Positions 49,961 to 64,000 of a DNA stretch of 64,000 nt are shown here, one piece after another. Numbering within the stretch: position 1 is the first letter of the stretch; each line of letters starts with the position of its first letter. The notes beneath the pieces are model-generated. The model did no database searches. It had not been told where the DNA came from and saw only the letters and a list, made by a program, of their open reading frames with translations. Both the position numbers and the translations under genes were made by a program. The DNA comes from Myxococcaceae bacterium (GTDB lineage Bacteria; Myxococcota; Myxococcia; Myxococcales; Myxococcaceae): the NCBI GenBank assembly GCA_019686135.1, contig JADGHL010000008.1, positions 1-64,000 on the forward strand. Reading direction: 5' to 3'.

Positions 49961-50476
49961 ATGCTGAAGAGCGAGAAGGAAGCGCTGATCAAGGAGCTCA
50001 ACGACAAGTTCTCCCGCGCCAAGGCGGCGATCGCCGTGGAGTTCGGGAAGCTCAACGTCGAGACCGTCACCCGGCTCCGTCGCAAGCTCCGCGAGGGCAA
50101 GGTCGAGTACAAGGTGCTCAAGAACACCCTCGCGAAGCGGGCGGCGAAGGGGACTGCGCTCGAGGCCCTCTCCGACCAGTTCGTGGGGCCGGTCGGCCTG
50201 GTTCTCGGCTACGACGACGTCGTCGCGCCGGCCAAGCTGTTGACCGACTTCATCAAGGACCTCGACACGGTCAAGGTCAAGGCCGCGGTCATCGACGGGT
50301 CGAAGACCGACGCCAACGGCGTTCAGGCGCTGGCGAAGATGCCGGGGCTGCCTGAGCTGCGGGCGAAGATCATGGGGATGATCAACCAGCCGGCGGCCAA
50401 GCTGGTCCGCACGATCGCGGCGCCGGGGCAGCAGCTGGCGATGGTCATCAAGGCCCACTCCGAGAAGCAGCAGTAG
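49961..50476 (+). CDS. rplJ: 50S ribosomal protein L10
   Basis: This 171-residue protein starts MLKSEKEALIKELNDKFSRAKAAIAVEFGKL. The N-domain binds 23S rRNA and the C-terminal helix (ARTIAAPGQQLAMVIKAHSE-like end) anchors L7/L12 dimers. The start is chosen from the GGAGGAGG site 9 bases upstream; an in-frame start at 49856 lies in the leader. Confidence 0.97.
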   Translation: MLKSEKEALIKELNDKFSRAKAAIAVEFGKLNVETVTRLRRKLREGKVEYKVLKNTLAKRAAKGTALEALSDQFVGPVGLVLGYDDVVAPAKLLTDFIKDLDTVKVKAAVIDGSKTDANGVQALAKMPGLPELRAKIMGMINQPAAKLVRTIAAPGQQLAMVIKAHSEKQQ

Positions 50477-50557
50477 CAGGACAAACAACCACCCACCGTT
50501 GTTTTCGGGCCGGGATGCCCCGCTGGGGACGAAGGCCCCTCAAGTGAAGGAAAGAAC

Positions 50558-50935
50558 ATGGCTGACCTGAATCAGATCGTTGACTCGCTCTCCGCGCTCA
50601 CCGTGATGGAGGCTGCTGAGCTGGTGAAGAAGCTGGAGGAGAAGTGGGGCGTCTCCGCTGCGGCGGTGGCCGTGGCGGCGGGCCCGGCGGCCGGCGCTGC
50701 GGCCGCTGCTCCGGCCGAGGAGAAGACCGAGTTCAACGTGGTGCTCGCCAACGCCGGCGCCAACAAGATCAACGTCATCAAGGAGATCCGCGCGATCACC
50801 GGCCTGGGCCTCAAGGAGGCCAAGGACCTGGTCGAGGGCGCGCCCAAGGTGGTCAAGGAGGGCGTGTCCAAGGCCGACGCGGAGAAGATCAAGGCCCAGC
50901 TGGTCGCGGCTGGCGCCACCGTCGAGATCAAGTAG
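50558..50935 (+). CDS. rplL: 50S ribosomal protein L7/L12
   Basis: This 125-residue acidic stalk protein has a dimerising N-domain ([30 protein letters not shown]), an Ala-rich hinge, and a C-domain with [29 protein letters not shown] that recruits translation GTPases. Confidence 0.98.
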   Translation: MADLNQIVDSLSALTVMEAAELVKKLEEKWGVSAAAVAVAAGPAAGAAAAAPAEEKTEFNVVLANAGANKINVIKEIRAITGLGLKEAKDLVEGAPKVVKEGVSKADAEKIKAQLVAAGATVEIK

Positions 50936-50990
50936 TCCGCTGCGCGCGCGGGCCGACCCCGTTATGGAAGTCGACCCGCGCTGGATTTCC

Positions 50991-51075
50991 GAGCCGGCGA
51001 TCCCTGTGTCGGGTGTATCCCGGGGGACGCCGGCTCAACCCGTTTCCAAGCGGGCGGCGAAAAGGTACCGCCCGC
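50991..51075 (+). other. Two hairpins between rplL and rpoB
   Basis: gagccggcg (50991-50999) pairs with cgccggctc (51028-51036), and gcgggcgg (51050-51057) pairs with ccgcccgc (51068-51075). No T-run follows either. The rplL-rpoB gap in other bacteria carries a partial terminator or RNase III site that lowers rpoB relative to rplL. These hairpins are the candidates here. Confidence 0.6.
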
Positions 51076-51135
51076 CCGAGCTGTTGATCTCAGTTACCCG
51101 CCGTCTCGCCCGCCCGAGCCCGGAGCCCGAAAAGA

Positions 51136-55353
<4,218 letters not shown>

Positions 55354-55419
55354 CGGACGCCTCCGGGTTCCCCTTCACGGAGCGTTTTTCAAACCCAGGT
55401 TCAGCAGTCCGGAGCGAAC

Positions 55420-59646
<4,227 letters not shown>

Positions 59647-59758
59647 CCTAAAAGGGTGTCCCTATCCCACGGACGGGAGAGGGCACTGCGGCCGGAGCCG
59701 GGGACCCCAACCGAGGGTCCCGGGGGCCGCCCGCGCCGCAGACAGCAGCAGAAGGTCG

Positions 59759-59800
59759 AAGCCGTCCGGGACTACCCACCCAGGCGGCTTTTCCGTTCTT
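59759..59800 (+). terminator. Candidate terminator after rpoC
   Basis: aagccg (59759-59764) pairs with cggctt (59785-59790), with further partial pairing inside, and TTCCGTTCTT follows. Upstream, gcggcc (59688-59693) with ggccgc (59725-59730) and an inner gggaccc/gggtccc stem form another hairpin. Together they probably end the rpo transcript. Confidence 0.5.
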
Positions 59801-59834
59801 CGTGGTGCGAATTTTCCTCTTGTGACGCGTCGCG

Positions 59835-59863
59835 TTGACGTTCTTTGTGCGCTGCGTTACATC
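59835..59863 (+). promoter_or_regulatory. Possible promoter of the phasin-like gene
   Basis: TTGACG (59835-59840), a 17-base spacer and TACATC (59858-59863) lie about 40 bases before the ATG. The -35 is good and the -10 weak. Confidence 0.45.
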
Positions 59864-59900
59864 GGTGTACGTCCGAGGGGACGACCAGAAGGAGAACGAG

Positions 59901-60362
59901 ATGGCGACCGCGAAGAAGAACGGAACGAAGGGAACCAGGCCGCTGCAGGGGTTCGTGAAGGAGCGGATCGTGGAGGCTCAGGAGAAGCTGGGCGCGTTCG
60001 AGGCCGAGGCGCAGAAGGTGCTCGGGAACCTGACCGAGCGGGCGCAAAAGTCCCGCCGGGAGGTGGAGAACCTTCTCAATCGGTTCAACGGGCTGGAGAA
60101 GGTGCAGGAGAGCCTGGAGCAGCTGCGCGAGCTGAGCCCGCTGGACTCGGCCTCCATGAAGAAGCTGAGCAAGCGCGCCACCGCTGCCACCGCGGAGATG
60201 AAGAAGCGGTTCGAGGAGCTGCAGGAAAAGGTCATCTCCGGCGTGGGCGTGGCCAGCCAGGCGCAGGTCCGCGAGATCAATAAGGAATTGGTCAAGCTGT
60301 CGAAGAAGCTGGACGCCCTGGTGGGCAAGAAGGCCGGCGCGCGGGGCGAGATTCGCAACTAG
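59901..60362 (+). CDS. Phasin-like coiled-coil protein
   Basis: This 153-residue, highly charged, all-helical protein (MATAKKNGTKGTRPLQGFVKERIVEAQEKLGAFEAEAQKVLG...) has long heptad stretches. The pattern resembles phasins and granule-associated proteins that coat polyhydroxyalkanoate granules, but no PHA synthase gene is visible. An AGAAGGAG ribosome-binding site precedes ATG 59901. The next gene encodes a shorter protein of the same style. Confidence 0.7.
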   Translation: MATAKKNGTKGTRPLQGFVKERIVEAQEKLGAFEAEAQKVLGNLTERAQKSRREVENLLNRFNGLEKVQESLEQLRELSPLDSASMKKLSKRATAATAEMKKRFEELQEKVISGVGVASQAQVREINKELVKLSKKLDALVGKKAGARGEIRN

Positions 60363-60470
60363 TTGGCGCCCTGGGCGATACTTGCCTACACGGTAGGTGC
60401 GGAAGGGCTTGGTTCCGCCGCTCCCGTCGTGCTTCAGTGCCCCTGAAGCGGCAGAAGGGCAGGCAAGGGT

Positions 60471-60662
60471 ATGGCAGAAGGAAAGCGAGCGCTGACGGAT
60501 CTCGTCGAGAAGACGTGGGGTCAGCTGGAAAAGAGCGTCGAGGACGCGGTCCAGCGTTCGCTGAGCAAGGTGAAGTTCCCCCGTCGGGAGCAGCTGCAGG
60601 AGTTCTCGGAGCGGCTGGACCGGGTGGAACGGCGCCTGAGCGAGCTCGAAGGGAAGCGGTGA
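60471..60662 (+). CDS. Small coiled-coil (mini-phasin-like) protein
   Basis: This 63-residue protein is MAEGKRALTDLVEKTWGQLE..., ending LDRVERRLSELEGKR. A single amphipathic helix is followed by a leucine-zipper-like segment. It resembles short PHA-granule or polyhydroxyalkanoate-synthesis-repressor-type helices. Its TGA overlaps the GTG of the transglycosylase gene, so it is surely translated. Confidence 0.72.
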   Translation: MAEGKRALTDLVEKTWGQLEKSVEDAVQRSLSKVKFPRREQLQEFSERLDRVERRLSELEGKR

Positions 60663-61375
60663 CGGTGAGGCGGCTCTTCGCAGCGCTTCACCGTCTGTCG
60701 TCCGGGTGCGCCACGCTCCCGATGGTGGGAGCGTTCGCCCTCGTGGGCGTGGCGCGCTTCGGCGGGGTGGCCGCGCCGCCGCCTCCGGCAGAACCCGCGG
60801 ATCCGCCGGCGTTGGCGGCGCTCGCGCTGCCCCCAGACGCCGACTTCGCGCTCATCGACGAGGTGCTCCAGAAGCGCGCGCCGAACCTCGGGCTGACGCT
60901 CAGGCGGCAGCTCGGCGTGGCGATCGCCGACGAGGCGAGGCAGGCGGGCTACGACCCGCTGCTCATCCTGGCGATCATCGACGTGGAGAGCGACTTTCTG
61001 GAGGACGCGGTCTCCAACAAGGGTGCGCGGGGGCTGATGCAGATCAAGCCCTCCACGCTCTACTTCCTCGCCCAGCGGGAAGGGCTGAAACTGTCCCGCG
61101 AAGAGGTGGCGAGCGATCCGGCGCTCTGCGTCCGCCTGGGGATCCGCTACCTGCGGTGGCTGAACGACCGCTTCAAGGACCTCGACCTCACGCTGATGGC
61201 CTACAACGCAGGCCCTGCGCGGATCCGTCAGGCCATGCGCGACCGGAACCTCGAACCCTTCCGGCGCTACCCGCATCTGGTGCGCCGCGACTACTGGCGC
61301 TTCCGCAGGGGCCAGGGGCTCGAAGGAGACTGGGCGTTCGCGCTCCGCGACGAGCCGCGCCTTCTGGGCCGCTGA
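60659..61375 (+). CDS. Lytic transglycosylase (SLT domain)
   Basis: This is a 238-residue reading from a GTG with a 4-base overlap (GTGA) with the small coiled-coil gene; a second GTG at 60665 is possible. An N-terminal hydrophobic segment (LPMVGAFALVGVARFGG) should anchor or export it. The SLT domain has the catalytic Glu in IIDVESDF (Glu110), then SNKGARGLMQIKPST and LTLMAYNAGPARI. It cleaves peptidoglycan glycan strands with formation of anhydro-muramic ends. Confidence 0.88.
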   Translation: MTVRRLFAALHRLSSGCATLPMVGAFALVGVARFGGVAAPPPPAEPADPPALAALALPPDADFALIDEVLQKRAPNLGLTLRRQLGVAIADEARQAGYDPLLILAIIDVESDFLEDAVSNKGARGLMQIKPSTLYFLAQREGLKLSREEVASDPALCVRLGIRYLRWLNDRFKDLDLTLMAYNAGPARIRQAMRDRNLEPFRRYPHLVRRDYWRFRRGQGLEGDWAFALRDEPRLLGR

Positions 61376-61454
61376 GTCCGCCTGAATCCGTCCCGCCCAC
61401 GGGGACATCGCGGACGACACGGCGCCGAAGCCATCGCCGCGTCGGCCCCTCAAG

Positions 61455-61490
61455 GCCTGCTGCAGACGGCAGACGGTAGACCGCAGTCAC
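61455..61490. repeat. Short GCAGACG heptad repeat
   Basis: gctgcagacggcagacggtagaccgcag is built of about four degenerate 7-base units in a gene gap. It resembles the other short intergenic low-complexity elements in this window but is not the same sequence. Confidence 0.45.
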
Positions 61491-61553
61491 TTCCCTCGAC
61501 TTCCCCCTCTCCTCGGGCGAAATTTCGGACGGGCCGCTCCGTTCGGAGGATGC

Positions 61554-62171
61554 ATGCGCAAGGCACTCTCACTTCTGGCCGTGTTCGTTACGATCGTCCC
61601 GGCGGGCGCATGGGCGAAGTCGGTCTATCTGAACAACATCAAGATCGACAACGTGGCCCTCAAGAACATGAAGTTCGAGAAGGTCACGGTGCGGATCGAC
61701 GAGAAGGGCGACATCTTTATCGACGCGCCGGGGTATCAGGTGAAGGTGGTGGAGCCGGGGGCGTCCGGTGCGGGATCCGCGTCGTCGGTCGACGACTCGT
61801 CGGAGGCGCCCCGGCTGACGAAGCGGTACTTCCTGGTCACCGAACAGACCGCGCCGGGGATGACCGACTACGACATCGACGTCTACTTCAACTCGAAGTG
61901 GATTCGGAAGCTGAAGAACAACGAGGAGCAGATCTACACCGACGTCACGAAGTACCTGCAGCCGGGCCGGAACACGGTCACCCTGGTGGCGAAGAAGATC
62001 CCCGGAGGTTCGCGCTCCAGCTACTCACCGTCCCACGTGTTCCGGGTGATCGTGGGCGAGGGCAACATCGGCGGGGACAACGTGATGATCGACCGGCCGG
62101 TGGTGGACTGGAAGGTCACCGCCGCGGATCAGGACGACCTCACGAAAGAGGTCACGTTCACCACCCGGTGA
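61554..62171 (+). CDS. Secreted protein of unknown function
   Basis: This 205-residue protein has a signal peptide (MRKALSLLAVFVTIVPAGAWA). A short N-terminal region (VYLNNIKIDNVALKNMKFEK) is followed by a Ser/Ala linker (about residues 73-88) and a beta-sandwich-like domain (RYFLVTEQTAPGMTDYDIDV to TFTTR). No family is recognised. A GGAGG site precedes the ATG. It is followed 18 bases later by another unknown gene. Confidence 0.8.
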   Translation: MRKALSLLAVFVTIVPAGAWAKSVYLNNIKIDNVALKNMKFEKVTVRIDEKGDIFIDAPGYQVKVVEPGASGAGSASSVDDSSEAPRLTKRYFLVTEQTAPGMTDYDIDVYFNSKWIRKLKNNEEQIYTDVTKYLQPGRNTVTLVAKKIPGGSRSSYSPSHVFRVIVGEGNIGGDNVMIDRPVVDWKVTAADQDDLTKEVTFTTR

Positions 62172-62189
62172 TGGGATAGAGGAGCACGC

Positions 62190-62657
62190 GTGTTCAACGT
62201 CGATCAGCGTCTGCGGGGCCTGCCGGCGAGCCGCGAACAGGTGGTGGCGGTCTACCAGTCGATCAACGCGCCCCACCTGGCGATCCCCGGCAAGCAGGCC
62301 GGGCCGGCCCAGGCCTTCATCGTGGGGCTGCGCGGTTCGGCCGGGCTGGCGGTGTACGTCTACCTCTACCTGGCCGAGACCGCCGACTGCGCCGTCTACG
62401 TTCCGGACCGCCGAAACCTCTCGGTGGAGGAGTTCGCCGGCGAAGAGGCCGAAGCGCTCGGCTTCGTGGAGTCCATGGGCTTCATCATGGACAACCTGAA
62501 CTTCCGCACGCTGTCCGTCGCCGACCAGGAGCGGCTGCTCAAGACGCTCCCGGTGTTCCTCAAGGATCCGAAGCTGATGCCTGCCGCCGCGCAGCCGAAG
62601 AAGGCCGCCGAGCCCTCTCCGGCGGCTGCGCTCGGCCGGCTGTTCGCGTCGTTCTGA
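62190..62657 (+). CDS. Unknown protein next to tgl
   Basis: This 155-residue protein starts at a GTG preceded by AGAGGAG. It reads MFNVDQRLRGLPASREQVVAVYQSINAPHL, then a strand-rich FIVGLRGSAGLAVYVYLYLAETADCAVYVP and a helical end with an Ala/Pro-rich tail. Cytoplasmic by appearance. It is in tight series with tgl (11-base gap), so a role in type IV pilus or envelope work is possible, but only by position. Confidence 0.75.
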   Translation: MFNVDQRLRGLPASREQVVAVYQSINAPHLAIPGKQAGPAQAFIVGLRGSAGLAVYVYLYLAETADCAVYVPDRRNLSVEEFAGEEAEALGFVESMGFIMDNLNFRTLSVADQERLLKTLPVFLKDPKLMPAAAQPKKAAEPSPAAALGRLFASF

Positions 62658-62668
62658 ACCGAGGTTCC

Positions 62669-63433
62669 ATGCACCCCGCTTCATCCCGCGTCGTTCTCAC
62701 CGCCTGCGTCGGCTTCTCGCTCCTTTCCGGGTGCAGGCACGTGCCTACAGCCAAGGAGTGCGAGACCTCGGACATCCACTACGATCTCGGCGTCAACGCG
62801 CTCACCCAGGGCAACATGCAGGAGGCCTACGGTGAGTTCGATTCGGCGCTCAAGCTGTGCGAACACAACGAGCGCGCCCACAACGCGCTCGGCCAGCTGC
62901 TCCACCTGCAGTACCACAAGGTGAAGGAGGCGAAGGAGCACTACCTCCGCGCGCTCGAGATCGATCCCACGTTCACCGACGCCCGGGTGAACCTGGGCAA
63001 CCTCTACCTGGACCAGAACGACTACGCGAAGGCGATCGAGCTGTACGAGCAGGCCCTCAACGACATGCGGTACCCGACCCCGTACATCGCCCGCGCCAAC
63101 CTGGGGTGGGCCGAATACAAGCGCGGCAACGTGGATCAGGCGATCGACGCGATCCGCTCGGCGATCACCCTGAACCCGAAGTTCTGCCTCGGCTACCGGA
63201 ACCTCGGCACCATCTACGACGAGACCGGCAGGACAGAGAAAGCCTGCGAGCAGTTCGCGCACTTCCGCGAGCAGTGCCCCGACGCCGCCGAGGCCTACTA
63301 CCGCGAGGCGCTTTGCGTGGCGAAGCTGGGCCGCGTGTCGGATGCGAAGAATCTCTTCGCCCAGTGCGAAGCGAAGGCGCCCGTCGGCGACCTCAAGGAC
63401 AACTGCCACCGCCTCGGTGAGCAGCTGCAATAG
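62669..63433 (+). CDS. tgl: Tgl-like TPR outer-membrane lipoprotein (PilQ pilotin)
   Basis: This 254-residue protein has lipoprotein signal VLTACVGFSLLSGC (Cys22) and about six tetratricopeptide repeats (for example AHNALGQLLHLQYHKVKEAK, ARVNLGNLYLDQNDYAKAIE). Length, lipid anchor and repeat layout match Tgl of Myxococcus and PilF/PilW elsewhere, which help the PilQ secretin assemble so that type IV pili and social gliding work. The following HTH gene and recO strengthen the match to the myxobacterial locus. Confidence 0.82.
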   Translation: MHPASSRVVLTACVGFSLLSGCRHVPTAKECETSDIHYDLGVNALTQGNMQEAYGEFDSALKLCEHNERAHNALGQLLHLQYHKVKEAKEHYLRALEIDPTFTDARVNLGNLYLDQNDYAKAIELYEQALNDMRYPTPYIARANLGWAEYKRGNVDQAIDAIRSAITLNPKFCLGYRNLGTIYDETGRTEKACEQFAHFREQCPDAAEAYYREALCVAKLGRVSDAKNLFAQCEAKAPVGDLKDNCHRLGEQLQ

Positions 63434-63440
63434 CGTTCCC

Positions 63441-63818
63441 TTGGATCACGTCGAGTTCGGCAGGTACCTGACGCAGCAGCGCGAGCTGCGCGGCATGAGC
63501 CGGGAGGACATCTCGCAGCGGACGAAGATCCCGAAGAGCGTCCTGCTCGCCCTGGAGACGGGTCAGCGTGAGCGGCTGCCGGAGCGGGTCTTCGTCCTCA
63601 ACTACATCCGCGCCTACGCGCAGGCGATTGGCCTGGCACCGGAGGAGGCGGTGCTCCGCTACGAGGAGATCTACACGGGCGCGAACACGCTGCTCACCCC
63701 GGTGGAGCAGGAGCGCCGGCGCCGGCGCAAGGCGTGGACCATTCTCAGCCTCCTTTTGCTCGGCGTGGCCGCGCTGGTGGGCGCCGTGGTGTGGCTCAAC
63801 CGGCCGGTGCCCCACTGA
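63441..63818 (+). CDS. RodZ-like helix-turn-helix membrane protein
   Basis: This is a 125-residue reading from TTG 63441 (MDHVEFGRYLTQQRELRGMS). No better start keeps helix 1 of the HTH; an ATG at 63495 would cut it. The HTH_25-type domain (REDISQRTKIPKSVLLALE, RVFVLNYIRAYAQAIGL) is followed by a basic stretch (ERRRRRKAW) and one membrane helix, ending shortly after. RodZ links MreB to the cell-shape machinery; this protein lacks the long periplasmic part, so a shape role is uncertain. Confidence 0.8.
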   Translation: MDHVEFGRYLTQQRELRGMSREDISQRTKIPKSVLLALETGQRERLPERVFVLNYIRAYAQAIGLAPEEAVLRYEEIYTGANTLLTPVEQERRRRRKAWTILSLLLLGVAALVGAVVWLNRPVPH

Positions 63819-63836
63819 GGCGCCCCGGGCGACGCG

Positions 63837-64000
63837 ATGGACCGCTTCGTCGAACGCGCCGTGGTGCTCTCCACCGTCGACTATGGGGAGGCGGACCGGA
63901 TCGTCACCCTCTTCACCGAGGGCCGCGGCCGGATGAGCGCGTTCGCCGCCGGCGCGCGCAAGAGCCGGCGGCGCTTCGCCGGCGCGCTCGAACCCACCAC
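63837..64000 (+). CDS. recO: DNA repair protein RecO (C-terminus beyond window)
   Basis: The first 54 residues (MDRFVERAVVLSTVDYGEAD then RIVTLFTEGRGRMSAFAAGA and RKSRRRFAGALEP) match the RecO N-terminal OB-fold. RecO works with RecR and RecF to load RecA on gapped DNA. The gene runs off the window end. Confidence 0.92.
   Translation, partial: MDRFVERAVVLSTVDYGEADRIVTLFTEGRGRMSAFAAGARKSRRRFAGALEPT

Overview
The window is GC-rich DNA from what looks like a predatory or gliding myxobacterium (Myxococcota), most likely of the Cystobacter/Vulgatibacter side of the group. The reasons are two secreted metalloproteases ending in a MYXO-CTERM tail (GCGC motif, hydrophobic segment, Arg cluster), a CglB-type gliding-motility lipoprotein, a Tgl-type TPR lipoprotein next to a RodZ-like HTH gene and recO, MopE-type Asp/Asn-Cys repeats, and many lipoproteins with Asp-Gly-rich linkers. 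The species assignment is inference; no rRNA gene is present.

Layout. 1-13.4 kb: a truncated TonB-family protein, a SpoIID-domain lipoprotein with a 19-residue repeat, tRNA-Cys with its own promoter and terminator, an acyl-CoA dehydrogenase, an acetyltransferase, an M4/M36-like protease, a Cys-less rhodanese, asd, fdxA, two unknown genes and an MFS transporter. 13.4-19.7 kb: GNAT, a CADD/TenA-like protein, and a tightly coupled GH1 glycosidase - aldose epimerase - galK operon for galactoside use, then an MGDG-synthase-like glycosyltransferase. 19.7-29.2 kb (minus strand): an unknown protein with a 32-residue repeat tail, hrpB, a double SGNH protein directly coupled to an MBOAT acyltransferase (a likely glycan O-acetylation pair), a small protein, and a HAD phosphatase. 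29.3-36.5 kb: a metzincin with its partner, a frameshifted HEAT lipoprotein, a DsrE-like protein, CglB, a twice-frameshifted gene and a MopE-type lipoprotein.

36.8-39.2 kb holds a RimK-like ligase, a DsbD-alpha-like periplasmic protein and rlmB. 39.2-44.9 kb is the most unusual part: two tandem paralogous lipoproteins made of thrombospondin-type-3 calcium repeats followed by six or two SpaA/CnaB-like domains. Almost every domain keeps a Lys/Glu/Asn set expected for self-forming isopeptide bonds. Each gene is preceded by a long non-coding array of tandem repeats (129 bp and about 62 bp units) and by a shared 22-bp block.

45.0-59.6 kb is the classical translation/transcription block: tRNA-Thr-Tyr-Gly-Thr, tuf, rpmG, tRNA-Trp, secE, nusG, rplK, rplA, rplJ, rplL, rpoB, rpoC. 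Clear sigma-70 promoters lie before the tRNA cluster and before the rplJ leader. There are several strong RNA hairpins, including a perfect 18-bp one spanning the nusG stop codon. 59.7-64 kb carries two phasin-like coiled-coil proteins, a lytic transglycosylase, two unknown proteins, Tgl, a RodZ-like HTH protein and the start of recO.

The most useful things to follow up are the isopeptide-type lipoproteins with their repeat arrays, the double-SGNH/MBOAT pair, a short GTGAGTCGTGAG element shared by several intergenic spots, and two genes whose reading frame appears broken by single-base losses.
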